The position numbers and the translations under genes are program-made. The notes beneath the pieces were generated by a model. It was given only the letters and a program-made list of their open reading frames with translations, searched no databases and was not told the origin of the DNA. Shown in pieces: positions 8,583 to 17,318 of a DNA stretch of 64,000 nucleotides. The stretch comes from Elizabethkingia sp. YR214. GTDB taxonomy: Bacteria; Bacteroidota; Bacteroidia; Flavobacteriales; Weeksellaceae. The stretch spans positions 124,001 through 188,000 of the forward strand of contig NZ_QBUH01000005.1 of assembly GCF_003058195.1 (NCBI RefSeq). Reading direction: 5' to 3'. Each line of letters opens with the position of its first letter. Within the stretch, counting starts at the first letter, position 1.

Positions 8583-9101
8583 ATGAAAAGAGCCATTCTA
8601 TTTTTTGGAATAATTTTATCCGGTTTAACCTTCGCTCAGCAAACCCCTAAAGTATTAAAGACCTTATTTACAAAAGAAGCATTGGCACAAAAAATCACTG
8701 CTGAAAACGGAGACGTCATGTCTATTAAAGATGTGTTTAGTAAACATAAAGGAAAAGTTATTGTACTCGATCTTTGGGCTGGATGGTGCAGAGATTGTAT
8801 TCTGGCATTGCCAAAGGCAGAGGAACTGGAAAAAAATAATCCTGAGGTTCATTTTGTGTTCTTTTCATTGGATCGCAACAGAGAAGGATTTGACAAAAGC
8901 CTTGAAAAATTCAACATGAAAGGAAAAGAAAACTATTGGTTTTCTGAAGGATGGAAAAACAATTTTAATAATTATATTGATCTTAACTGGATTCCGCGCT
9001 ATCTGGTTATCGATCAGAAAACTAAAATTGCTAAATATTATGCTATCACTCCGGACGATCCGGAAATACAAACAACCATCAATAAACTCCTTAAAAAATA
9101 A
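8583..9101 (+). CDS. exported thioredoxin-fold protein (TlpA-like), CRDC active site
   Basis: A periplasmic thiol-disulfide oxidoreductase candidate of 172 residues. The signal peptide MKRAILFFGIILSGLTFAQ (1-19) is followed by a thioredoxin fold. VIVLDLWAGWCRDC holds the redox pair Cys69/Cys72 with Arg-Asp between them, in place of the common Gly-Pro. The cis-Pro block is WIPRYLVID. The CRDC dipeptide should change the redox potential relative to CGPC, but oxidising or reducing use cannot be told. It stands alone with its own promoter. Confidence 0.85.
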   Translation: MKRAILFFGIILSGLTFAQQTPKVLKTLFTKEALAQKITAENGDVMSIKDVFSKHKGKVIVLDLWAGWCRDCILALPKAEELEKNNPEVHFVFFSLDRNREGFDKSLEKFNMKGKENYWFSEGWKNNFNNYIDLNWIPRYLVIDQKTKIAKYYAITPDDPEIQTTINKLLKK

Positions 9102-9188
9102 TCTTAAAAATAAGGTAATTCACTCAGCACATCTTAGTTAAATGATGTGCTTTTGTAATTTATAAAAAAATGTTTAAGTTAAAAATCG

Positions 9189-9196
9189 TATCTTTG
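9189..9196 (+). promoter_or_regulatory. -7 box of the DEAD-box helicase gene
   Basis: TATCTTTG, a full match to TAnnTTTG, 19 bases before the ATG at 9216. Confidence 0.6.
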
Positions 9197-9215
9197 CAAA
9201 ATATTTAAGAAATTA

Positions 9216-10898
9216 ATGAATTTATTTACTGAAACCAATTTAAGTCCTGAAATTCTGAAGGCTATTGGTGAACTAGGCTACGAGAGCCCTACTGAAATCC
9301 AGAAACAAACAATACCCTTTATATCATCGGACATCAGAGACCTTATCGCTCTGGCGCAGACGGGTACCGGAAAAACTGCAGCTTTTTCCCTTCCAATTTT
9401 GGATATGGTAGATGACACAAGCCGCAAAATCCAATTTTTGGTATTGTGTCCAACGCGCGAATTATGTCTTCAGATTACAAAAGACATAAAAAACTACTCT
9501 AAATACCTTCCTAACATTAAGACTGTTGCCGTATATGGTGGTAGCAGCATTAATGACCAAATCAGATCTCTTCGTGAGAAGCCACAAATTATTGTTGGTA
9601 CACCGGGACGTGTTATCGATTTGATCAATCGTAAATCTTTGGATTTTTCCAATATTCACTGGTTGGTATTAGACGAAGCAGATGAAATGCTTTCAATGGG
9701 CTTCAAAGATGATTTGGAAACAATCATCAGCGAAACTCCGGAAACCAAGCAGACTTTCCTTTTCTCAGCTACAATGAGCAAGGAAGTAGAACGTATTTCT
9801 AAGAATTATTTGACTAAACCGCACAGAATTTCTGTAGGTTCTATTAACGAGGTTAAGAAGAACATTAAGCACGAATATTATGTAGTAGGATATCGTCAGA
9901 AAAAAGAAGCTTTGAAAAGGCTTATTGACAATAACCCGAACCAATATTCTATTATCTTCTGCCGTACCCGTATGGAAACTCAGGAAGTTGCTGATTTCCT
10001 AATGCAAAATGGTTATGCAGCAGATGCACTTCACGGAGATCTTTCTCAGGCACAGCGTGATACTGTAATGAAGAAGTTCCGTTTAAAGAATATCGACATC
10101 CTGGTTGCTACTGACGTTGCTGCAAGAGGACTAGATGTAGATTCTTTAACTCACGTTATCCATTTCTCTTTACCGGACGATCCTGAAGTATTCGTACACA
10201 GAAGTGGTAGAACTGGTAGAGCTGGAAAAGATGGTATTTCCATTGCTTTAATCAAACCTGAAGAAAGCCGCAAGCTGAAACAGATTAAGAGCCAAAGTAA
10301 AATTGAAATTACTGAGAAAATCATTCCTACAGGACAAGAAATTATCAAAGCTCAGGTAGAAGGTGTTTTTGAAAAACTATTTTCTGAACACGAAAATTAT
10401 TTTGAATTTGATGCTTCTTTAATTCCAGATCTTTCTAACTTCACTAAAGAAGAACTTGTTGGTCAGCTATTACAGTTCCAACTTCGTGACATGGCATTAT
10501 ACTACGAAAACCGTAATGATATTGCCGAGCAGAAGTTTAACGGTAGAGATGATTCCGAGAGAGGAAGCAGACGTGAACGTAGCCGTGACAGAGACAGGGA
10601 TAGAGGAGACAGAAACAGTAGAGACCGTGGAGATCGTAAATCGAGAAAGAAAAGCGAAAACATGGTACGTTTCTTCTTTAACCTAGGAAAGAGAGATGAA
10701 CTGAAAAAAGTAGACGTACTGGATATCATCAACCAGTCTACTAAAAAATCAGGTAAAAAAGCTGATATCGGAGATATTGAAATCTTAGAGAAATTCACTT
10801 TCTTCGAAGTAGAAAAAAGCTTCAAAAATGAAGTAATGGGTAACATTAACAACAAAAAATTCAAAGGCAGAGAGATGCGTTTGGAGGTTGCTAACTAA
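9216..10898 (+). CDS. DEAD-box RNA helicase with DbpA-type RNA-binding domain
   Basis: An ATP-dependent RNA helicase of 560 residues, of the DeaD/CsdA/DbpA type, likely used in ribosome assembly or RNA turnover. RecA domain 1 holds AQTGTGKT (47-54), PTREL, TPGR, DEAD (153-156) and SAT. Domain 2 ends with the HRSGRTGRAG motif. After about residue 360 comes a linker, then an Arg/Asp/Ser-rich disordered stretch (about 448-482, repeats of RDRD and RGDR). The last part, VRFFFNLGKRDELKK onward, is a DbpA RNA-binding fold (about 485-555). A second, shorter DEAD helicase is encoded at 17364-18644. Confidence 0.93.
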   Translation: MNLFTETNLSPEILKAIGELGYESPTEIQKQTIPFISSDIRDLIALAQTGTGKTAAFSLPILDMVDDTSRKIQFLVLCPTRELCLQITKDIKNYSKYLPNIKTVAVYGGSSINDQIRSLREKPQIIVGTPGRVIDLINRKSLDFSNIHWLVLDEADEMLSMGFKDDLETIISETPETKQTFLFSATMSKEVERISKNYLTKPHRISVGSINEVKKNIKHEYYVVGYRQKKEALKRLIDNNPNQYSIIFCRTRMETQEVADFLMQNGYAADALHGDLSQAQRDTVMKKFRLKNIDILVATDVAARGLDVDSLTHVIHFSLPDDPEVFVHRSGRTGRAGKDGISIALIKPEESRKLKQIKSQSKIEITEKIIPTGQEIIKAQVEGVFEKLFSEHENYFEFDASLIPDLSNFTKEELVGQLLQFQLRDMALYYENRNDIAEQKFNGRDDSERGSRRERSRDRDRDRGDRNSRDRGDRKSRKKSENMVRFFFNLGKRDELKKVDVLDIINQSTKKSGKKADIGDIEILEKFTFFEVEKSFKNEVMGNINNKKFKGREMRLEVAN

Positions 10899-10924
10899 TC
10901 TAACTTGCTTTATTCTAAATATTT

Positions 10925-10953
10925 AAAACACTGCCAAACGGCAGTGTTTTTTA
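10925..10953 (+). terminator. intrinsic terminator of the DEAD-box helicase gene
   Basis: AAAACACTGCC / GGCAGTGTTTT with a 4-base loop and a T run, 26 bases after the stop. Confidence 0.9.
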
Positions 10954-11036
10954 TGTTAACAAAAATTAATATTTACCCCTGAAAACACAAATTCGTTTTC
11001 CCGATATTTGCACAAACTTTTAAAGATTATATCATA

Positions 11037-11675
11037 ATGGGAATTGGTAATATTTTCCACGCATTTCAACCAAAGGATAAGATTTTCTTTGTCCTTTTTG
11101 AGAAAGTAACAGACAATCTTGTCGAGATGTCAAATGAGTTTAACAACGGTTTAAAGGATTTTGATCTGAACGATGATTCAATGCTTAAAAAAATGAGCGA
11201 CTACGAACACAAAAATGATGATCTTACTCACGAGATTTTTGTGGAACTAGGAAAAAACTTCATCACACCTTTTGACCGTGAAGATATCCATGAGTTGGCT
11301 ACAGGTCTTGATGATATTGCCGATTACATTTATGCTTCTGCAAAGTATATTTACCTATACAAATCTCCACAACAAAAATCATACACGGATTTCTCTTTAT
11401 TAATTCATAAAGCTTGTATCGAGATCCAGAATGCTATGAAGAACCTGAAAGGTTTCAAAAACATGGAGCAGGTAAAAGAAGCTTGTATTAAAGTAAACTC
11501 TATTGAAAATATTGCGGATGATTTATTATCCAACTCAATGGTAGAATTGTTTGAAACGAATGACGCTATAAACGTTATTAAAGTTTCATCTGTATTAAAC
11601 TATCTTGAAATCGTTACAGATAAGGCTGAAGATGTAGCCAACACTATTGAAAACATCATGATTAAATACGCCTAA
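11037..11675 (+). CDS. DUF47 (PhoU-like) accessory protein of the phosphate transporter
   Basis: A 212-residue all-helical protein of the DUF47/PhoU-like family. It is usually encoded with Pit transporters and thought to control them. Markers are KDKIFFVLFEKVTDNLVEMS at the start and EHKNDDLTHEIFVELGKNFITPFDREDIHELATGLDDIADYI-type blocks, with the ExxxD/DDIADxI repeats proposed to bind metal. It has no signal peptide. It is followed after 20 bases by the Pit gene, so the two form an operon. Confidence 0.93.
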   Translation: MGIGNIFHAFQPKDKIFFVLFEKVTDNLVEMSNEFNNGLKDFDLNDDSMLKKMSDYEHKNDDLTHEIFVELGKNFITPFDREDIHELATGLDDIADYIYASAKYIYLYKSPQQKSYTDFSLLIHKACIEIQNAMKNLKGFKNMEQVKEACIKVNSIENIADDLLSNSMVELFETNDAINVIKVSSVLNYLEIVTDKAEDVANTIENIMIKYA

Positions 11676-11695
11676 ACTAATATATAACACACAGA

Positions 11696-12832
11696 ATGGA
11701 TTTTCCTATTTTACTAATAGTTATTATTGCTTTAGCACTAATCTTTGATTATATCAATGGTTTCCATGATGCAGCCAATTCTATTGCCACAATTGTATCC
11801 ACAAAAGTATTGACGCCATTTCAGGCTGTACTGTGGGCAGCATTATGGAATTTCGCCGCTTTCTTCCTTGCAGCTTATGTAATAGGGGAATTTAAAATCG
11901 GAAATACCATTGCTAAAACGGTTAACGAAAATTTCATTACTCTCGAAGTAATTTTCTCGGGACTTATTGCTGCTATAGCATGGAACCTGCTTACATGGTG
12001 GTTTGGAATTCCTTCCTCTTCATCACATACTCTTATCGGAGGTTTCTTGGGCGCTGCTCTTATGCACGCTTTTGTTACAGATTATAATCAGATCGCTGCA
12101 GCACAACCTGGGCTTGGCTTTTTTGATACGTTCTCTTTAGCATTCAAGCAATTGACAACTCAGGGGGTTGTTAAATTCAACGTAGTAATCCCTATCTTCT
12201 TATTTATTTTCCTGGCACCTTTTATCGGGATGGTTATTTCAATTATTATTACATTGATTATTGTACATCTTTATAAAAGAAGTAATCCTCATAAGGCGGA
12301 TCAGGCGTTTAAGAAATTACAGTTAGCTTCTTCGGCTCTGTTTAGTTTGACGCATGGTTTGAATGATGCTCAAAAAGTAATGGGTATTATCGGAGCCGCA
12401 GTAATCTTTTACCATGTAAACATTTTACAGGACGGATATGCTGCAATGCCTTCAGCTGATAGATTCAACTATTTTGCACAGCATTACCTTTGGGTACCAT
12501 TAGTGTCTTTCCTTGCTATTGCATTGGGAACAATGAGTGGCGGTTGGAAGATTATTAAGACCATGGGAACCAAAATTACAAAAGTAACTCCACTAGAAGG
12601 TGTAAGTGCTGAAACTGCAGGAGCACTAACATTATTCATTACTGAATATTTAGCTATTCCGGTTTCTACAACACACACGATCACTGGTTCTATCATTGGT
12701 GTAGGACTTACAAAGCGTGTTTCCGCAGTACGCTGGGGAATTACAGTAAGCCTGCTTTGGGCATGGATACTTACGATTCCAATCAGTGCTATTGTAGCAG
12801 CTCTTGCGTATCTTATTGTAATATTATTCTAG
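11696..12832 (+). CDS. low-affinity inorganic phosphate transporter (Pit family)
   Basis: An inner-membrane metal-phosphate/H+ symporter of 378 residues with about ten helices. Both inverted family signatures are visible: YINGFHDAANSIATIVSTKV in the first half, and LTHGLNDAQKVMGIIGAAV in the second. GIPSSSSHTLIGG and IPVSTTHTITGSIIGVG are the paired re-entrant motifs. Together with the DUF47 gene it forms a two-gene unit closed by a terminator at 12853-12880. Confidence 0.95.
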   Translation: MDFPILLIVIIALALIFDYINGFHDAANSIATIVSTKVLTPFQAVLWAALWNFAAFFLAAYVIGEFKIGNTIAKTVNENFITLEVIFSGLIAAIAWNLLTWWFGIPSSSSHTLIGGFLGAALMHAFVTDYNQIAAAQPGLGFFDTFSLAFKQLTTQGVVKFNVVIPIFLFIFLAPFIGMVISIIITLIIVHLYKRSNPHKADQAFKKLQLASSALFSLTHGLNDAQKVMGIIGAAVIFYHVNILQDGYAAMPSADRFNYFAQHYLWVPLVSFLAIALGTMSGGWKIIKTMGTKITKVTPLEGVSAETAGALTLFITEYLAIPVSTTHTITGSIIGVGLTKRVSAVRWGITVSLLWAWILTIPISAIVAALAYLIVILF

Positions 12833-12852
12833 AGCAAAACAATAAAGAAATA

Positions 12853-12880
12853 AAACTACCCTTTCCGGGTAGTTTTTTTA
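12853..12880 (+). terminator. intrinsic terminator of the Pit operon
   Basis: AAACTACCC / GGGTAGTTT with a short loop and seven T, about 20 bases after the Pit stop. Confidence 0.9.
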
Positions 12881-12915
12881 TGTCTATAAAAAGTCTGAAA
12901 TGAAAGTAAAAATAT

Positions 12916-12923
12916 TATTTTTG
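12916..12923 (+). promoter_or_regulatory. -7 box abutting the polyprenyl synthetase start
   Basis: TATTTTTG fits TAnnTTTG and ends only 4 bases before the ATG at 12928. Transcription would therefore start at or very near the start codon, giving a leaderless message. Confidence 0.55.
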
Positions 12924-12927
12924 TAGT

Positions 12928-13899
12928 ATGAAGTTTTTTGATCAATATCAGGACCTTGTTTCCGAGGGAATAGAGAAATACAAATTTACGCAGAAGCCGT
13001 CTGAGCTATACGATCCTATTAACTACATTATCTCACACGGGGGGAAGAGATTGCGCCCGATGATGGTAATGATGGCATGTGATCTTTTCGGCGGTGATAT
13101 GGAGACTGCAATAAAGCCGGCACTAGCAATTGAATTCTTCCATAATTTCACGCTAATTCATGATGATATTATGGACGAAGCTCCGCTACGTCGTAATAAA
13201 CCTACAATCCATACATTGCATGGTATTAATACCGGAATTCTTTCAGGTGATGCATTAATGATTAAAGCTTATCAGTTCTTCGAAGATCTGGAGCCGGAGT
13301 TATTCAAAAAATGTGTGAAGATATTCTCTGAAACCGGAGCTGTACTATGCGAAGGTCAGCAGTTAGACATTAACTTCGAGAATATGCCGAATGTTACCTA
13401 TCGTGACTATATGCTAATGATCACCAATAAAACAGGGGTACTGAGTGCTGCATCTCTGAAGATCGGAGCTCTTATTGGTGGAGCGAGCGATGAACAAGCT
13501 GAATACCTTTACAATTTCGGATTACATATTGGTATTGCATTCCAGATTATGGATGATTATTTGGATGTATTCGGAAAGCAGGAGCAGTTTGGTAAAAAAC
13601 ATGCCGGAGATATTTTCGAAAACAAAAAAACTATACTGTACCTTATTGCTCTGAAATTTGCTAACGAGGAAGAACGCAGAGAACTAAACTTCTGGTATTC
13701 TAAGAAAACTGATAATATTGACAAGGTTTACGGTGTAGAAAAAATATTCCGCAGAACTAAAGTTGACGAAAAAGTACAGCGTCTAATCCAAAGGCATAAC
13801 GAAAAAGGTCAGCATTATTTAAATAAAATTAATCTTCCAAACGATAAGAAGCAACCATTCATAGAACTTGCAAACTATCTGTTAAAAAGAGATTCATAA
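12928..13899 (+). CDS. trans-polyprenyl diphosphate synthase
   Basis: Condenses isopentenyl diphosphate with allylic diphosphates to make C15-C20 or longer prenyl chains for menaquinone and carotenoids. It has 323 residues. The first Asp-rich motif is in LIHDDIMDEAPLRR, preceded by GGKRLRPMMV, and the second in QIMDDYLDVFG. The product length cannot be read safely. The Phe/Phe pair before the first motif (EFFHNFTLIHDD) suggests a medium chain. The GSCFA gene follows after 5 bases. Confidence 0.93.
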   Translation: MKFFDQYQDLVSEGIEKYKFTQKPSELYDPINYIISHGGKRLRPMMVMMACDLFGGDMETAIKPALAIEFFHNFTLIHDDIMDEAPLRRNKPTIHTLHGINTGILSGDALMIKAYQFFEDLEPELFKKCVKIFSETGAVLCEGQQLDINFENMPNVTYRDYMLMITNKTGVLSAASLKIGALIGGASDEQAEYLYNFGLHIGIAFQIMDDYLDVFGKQEQFGKKHAGDIFENKKTILYLIALKFANEEERRELNFWYSKKTDNIDKVYGVEKIFRRTKVDEKVQRLIQRHNEKGQHYLNKINLPNDKKQPFIELANYLLKRDS

Positions 13900-13904
13900 T
13901 ACAA

Positions 13905-14870
13905 ATGCTTTTCAGAACTGAAATACAACTTGCCGAAAGCAAGCAGAAAATTCAGGCTGAAGATCGTATTTTCAGCATTGGAAGTTGTTTCGCTACAGAA
14001 ATGGCTTCCATTTTTGCTTCCGGACAGTTACAAACCATCAATAATCCTTTCGGGACAATATTCCATCCTGTAGCAGTAAATAATGCTCTAAAAAGGATTT
14101 ATGAAGGGCGAGAATATACTGAAGAGGATTTCATCTACCATCAGGGAAAATACATCAGCCTGGATCATCATACGAGTTTTGATGATCAGTATCTTCATAA
14201 AAGTCTTGACAGAATTAACCAATCATTAAATGAAGCTGTCGAGTTCTTAAGAGAAGCCAAATGGATTATTATTACCTATGGAACATCCTGGGTATATGAA
14301 TTTACAGAACAAAACAGAATTGTGGCCAATTGCCATAAAATACCTCAGAAACATTTTACAAAAAGACTTTTGTCCCACTTGGAAATTACTGATGCTATTT
14401 CGGAAACGATTAACATGCTAAAGGACATTTCCTCTGAAAAATTACAGGTACTATTTACCATTAGCCCTGTAAGGCATGTTAAAGATGGTATTATAGAAAA
14501 TCAGCGAAGTAAATCTTTACTGATTAATGCAGTTCATGAATTGGTAGAAGTATCAGACTATTGTGAATATTTGCCAATTTATGAAATTTTGATGGATGAC
14601 CTCAGAGATTACAGGTTTTATAAAGAAGACTTGATACACCCAAACAATCAGGCTATACAATACATCTGGGAAAAGTTTTCGAAAGCTTATATTACACCAG
14701 AAACTCTTGACTTTATGAGAGAGAATCTGAAAATAAACCAGGCGCTTCAGCACCGTCCTATTCAGCATAATTCTGAAGAATATATTATTTTTAAGGAAAA
14801 ACTGAAGGAACGGATTGCCCAGCAACAGCAGAAAGTACATCACAATATTTTCCGTGATGTAAGAATTTAA
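13905..14870 (+). CDS. GSCFA family protein
   Basis: The 321-residue protein carries the family-defining motif in DRIFSIGSCFATEMA (about residues 23-37). The motif resembles the GDS block of SGNH-type esterases. The later DLIHPNNQAIQYIWEKF, with an Asp-x-x-His pattern, would complete an SGNH-like catalytic set. It has no signal peptide. The start is 5 bases after the prenyl synthase stop, indicating co-transcription and perhaps coupling. The real substrate is unknown to me. A hydrolase role is inference from the motifs. Confidence 0.88.
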   Translation: MLFRTEIQLAESKQKIQAEDRIFSIGSCFATEMASIFASGQLQTINNPFGTIFHPVAVNNALKRIYEGREYTEEDFIYHQGKYISLDHHTSFDDQYLHKSLDRINQSLNEAVEFLREAKWIIITYGTSWVYEFTEQNRIVANCHKIPQKHFTKRLLSHLEITDAISETINMLKDISSEKLQVLFTISPVRHVKDGIIENQRSKSLLINAVHELVEVSDYCEYLPIYEILMDDLRDYRFYKEDLIHPNNQAIQYIWEKFSKAYITPETLDFMRENLKINQALQHRPIQHNSEEYIIFKEKLKERIAQQQQKVHHNIFRDVRI

Positions 14871-14933
14871 AATTCTACACTGCATATTCAGACACAAACA
14901 ACCTTTTTACAACAAACAATTTTTAACAATAAA

Positions 14934-15701
14934 ATGATTGATACTCACACCCACCTATATTCCGAACAATTTGATGAAGATAGAGATGAAGCTATTAAAC
15001 GGGCTAAAGAAGCTGGTGTTGAAAAGTTTTATCTTCCTGCCGTAGATTCAGAAACTCATGAAAAAATGCTGGAACTGGAAGCCCAATATCCAAATGAAAT
15101 TTTTGCGATGATGGGCCTGCATCCTTGCAGTGTACAGCCTGAAACCTGGGAAAAAGAGCTTGCTTTGGTAAAAAAATATCTGGATAAAAGACCATTCTGC
15201 GCTATAGGAGAAATTGGAATAGATCTTTACTGGGACAAATCTACATTGGATATTCAGGTAAAAGCATTTGAGCAGCAAATTGATTGGGCAATTGAAATGG
15301 ATTTACCAATCGTAATCCATACAAGAGAAAGCTTCAACGAAACTTTTGAAGTTTTAGAAAGAAAGAAGCATCCAAAATTAAGAGGTATATTCCATTGTTT
15401 TTCCGGAAACCTGGATCAGGCACAGCATGCTATAGACTTAGGATTTGTATTAGGAATAGGCGGTGTTGTCACTTTTAAAAACGGAAAAATAGATCAGTTC
15501 TTAAATGAAATTCCACTGGACAAAATTGTCCTGGAAACCGACTCTCCATATCTGGCACCTGTTCCCCATCGCGGTAAGAGAAACGAAAGTGCATATACAG
15601 CCTTGGTTCTTGGAAAACTTGTAGATCTTTATAAGAAGGACTATAAAGAGATTGAGACTATAACCAATCAGAATGCACTGAATATTTTCGGGATGAAATA
15701 G
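14934..15701 (+). CDS. TatD family metal-dependent hydrolase/DNase
   Basis: A 255-residue TIM-barrel amidohydrolase-superfamily enzyme. Metal ligands are visible in MIDTHTHLY, AIGEIGIDLYWD, IVIHTRES, FHCFSG and LETDSPYLAPVPHRGKRN. E. coli homologues are 3'-5' exonucleases acting in DNA repair or RNA trimming. The gene is co-directional with the GSCFA gene (63-base gap), and a hairpin with a T run ends the unit at 15725-15757. Confidence 0.94.
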   Translation: MIDTHTHLYSEQFDEDRDEAIKRAKEAGVEKFYLPAVDSETHEKMLELEAQYPNEIFAMMGLHPCSVQPETWEKELALVKKYLDKRPFCAIGEIGIDLYWDKSTLDIQVKAFEQQIDWAIEMDLPIVIHTRESFNETFEVLERKKHPKLRGIFHCFSGNLDQAQHAIDLGFVLGIGGVVTFKNGKIDQFLNEIPLDKIVLETDSPYLAPVPHRGKRNESAYTALVLGKLVDLYKKDYKEIETITNQNALNIFGMK

Positions 15702-15724
15702 ATTAGACAAATTTTATAAAACAT

Positions 15725-15757
15725 AAACGTCGCATATAATAATATGTGGCGTTTTTT
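15725..15757 (+). terminator. intrinsic terminator after the TatD gene
   Basis: AACGTCGCATAT / ATATGTGGCGTT with one mismatch/wobble region and six T, 24 bases after the stop. Confidence 0.75.
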
Positions 15758-15965
15758 ATTTAAAATAACACAAGAAAATTTTAATAATAAACCATAAAGA
15801 CCACAAAATAATTCTAAATATAAGTAAAATATAATTTTAAAAATTAAAAATGATTATAAATTTAAATCATTTAACTAATTTGAAGCTACAATAATAAATA
15901 AAATCAATAATACACATCATACAATTTTAACATAAAAATATAATTACTAATTAAAAAAACACAAG

Positions 15966-16181
15966 ATGAAAAATTTTAAAAAACTTTCAAGAGCAGATTT
16001 GAAAAAGGTCTCTGGTAAAGGATTGGCCTGTACCTATAGTATACAAGACAGGAATGGAAATTGGACAACTTTTTCAGGCGAATGCAGATCATGGCCAGGC
16101 AGTGAATATGCATATTGTGACATTGGTGTTGGCAGTGGTCCATTACGCGTAACTTCAAACGGAGGAAAATCTCGTTGTTAA
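15966..16181 (+). CDS. bacteriocin-like small peptide precursor with four cysteines
   Basis: A 71-residue peptide. Its start, MKNFKKLSRADLKKVSGKG, matches the leader pattern of flavobacterial bacteriocin-like/double-glycine peptides (LKKLSRxxLKKxxGG). Here the cleavage pair reads GKG in place of GG. The mature part is rich in Gly, Ser and aromatics and has Cys at positions 22, 40, 51 and 71, the last residue. It is preceded by about 200 bases of very AT-rich DNA and followed after 14 bases by a TlpA-type lipoprotein gene, so the two probably form an operon. No processing protease or ABC exporter is in the window. Toxin, signal or other role is unknown. Confidence 0.72.
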   Translation: MKNFKKLSRADLKKVSGKGLACTYSIQDRNGNWTTFSGECRSWPGSEYAYCDIGVGSGPLRVTSNGGKSRC

Positions 16182-16195
16182 ACAAATTACAAAAC

Positions 16196-17293
16196 ATGAA
16201 ATTAAATATCATCTACTTTATTCTCTTTCTATTGTGTATTGTATCCTGCTCTCGAGACAGACAAACTGTGATTGAAGGTAATATTCCGAATCTACCCGAC
16301 GGCACTATATATCTATATAAAGACTGGGCAGGTAATAAAATTGATAGTACAAGGTCAAAAAATGGGGTATTTAGCTTTACATATAAATGGGGTAAGTCCG
16401 GTGAACCAGTCTATTTAGGTATAGATCATAAAGATGACAAAGGTATTTCCAGGCTTTTCAGCTTCCCTACACATGCAAAATACAGAGGTTCTGGCTGGAG
16501 TACATCAACCTTTCTTTCCGATCCTGCTATATCAATAAAAGGAAATATCAAAGATTTTACACCAAAAGAGCCTATATTTCCTGAGAAGGTCAAATTAGTT
16601 GAAGGTCCCCCAATTATCACAGGCAGGCAAACTGAAGCATACTATAATACAGATGGTGATTTCTTTGACAATGTAAAATCTAACAAAACTAATGTTATTA
16701 AAGAAAAGATAAAACAATATCCATATTCTTATCATCTTCTATACAAACTGATCCAGTATAAAAATAATTATAATCCTGATGAGGTTAAAAGTTTTATGGA
16801 ATCTTTCAAAGGTGATATTACCAAAAGTGGTACTTATAAAAAGCTTGAAGATTACAATCAGAAACGTTTTAATAAAAAGGATGTTATATTACCACTATTA
16901 GAGGATGAGAATGGTAATCAATTAAAAGTTATAGATACTAAGTATAAAAAGCATCTTATTATATTCTGGGCAAGCTGGTGCGGCCCATGCAGAACAGAAA
17001 TTCCTTTATTAAAAAAAGTACATAGTAGAGTTGATGCTTCTACCGAATTTGTATCGATCTCAATAGACAACAATAAGAATGCATGGAAAAAAGCATTAAA
17101 AGATGAAAAAATGGAATGGAAACAGCTGATTGTAAATAGTAGTTCTCCATCTTACGAATCTTTTCAGATACTTTTAAAACTAAACAATGCTATTCCGTAT
17201 ACAGTATTAGTAGATAATAATCTAAAAATACTAGTATCTTCAACCGGCTTATCTTCTGAAGAAGAATTAAAGAAATTAATAGATACTAAATAA
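16196..17293 (+). CDS. lipoprotein thiol-disulfide oxidoreductase, DUF4369 plus TlpA-like domain
   Basis: A 365-residue protein exported as a lipoprotein: MKLNIIYFILFLLCIVSC with the lipobox Cys at 18. Residues about 25-110 match the DUF4369 beta domain (VIEGNIPNLPDGTIYLYKD). A helical linker follows. The C-terminal thioredoxin fold has the active site FWASWCGPC (Cys262/Cys265) and the cis-Pro segment AIPYTVLVD. The ATG at 16196 is chosen over one 21 bases upstream because it gives a clean signal. It directly follows the four-Cys peptide gene, suggesting that the peptide or its transport depends on disulfide chemistry (inference). Confidence 0.87.
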   Translation: MKLNIIYFILFLLCIVSCSRDRQTVIEGNIPNLPDGTIYLYKDWAGNKIDSTRSKNGVFSFTYKWGKSGEPVYLGIDHKDDKGISRLFSFPTHAKYRGSGWSTSTFLSDPAISIKGNIKDFTPKEPIFPEKVKLVEGPPIITGRQTEAYYNTDGDFFDNVKSNKTNVIKEKIKQYPYSYHLLYKLIQYKNNYNPDEVKSFMESFKGDITKSGTYKKLEDYNQKRFNKKDVILPLLEDENGNQLKVIDTKYKKHLIIFWASWCGPCRTEIPLLKKVHSRVDASTEFVSISIDNNKNAWKKALKDEKMEWKQLIVNSSSPSYESFQILLKLNNAIPYTVLVDNNLKILVSSTGLSSEEELKKLIDTK

Positions 17294-17318
17294 TATTTTA
17301 GAGGCTATTATAAATAAA

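Noticed and set aside
10502-10864. 120-codon minus ORF rich in Ser/Leu
   Set aside because: A mirror of the Arg/Asp repeats of the DEAD-box helicase on the other strand; no start context or homology.
15760-15960. possible RNA gene in the AT-rich region before the small peptide
   Set aside because: Low-complexity A/T sequence without a stable helix or promoter box. Most likely just the promoter region of the peptide operon.
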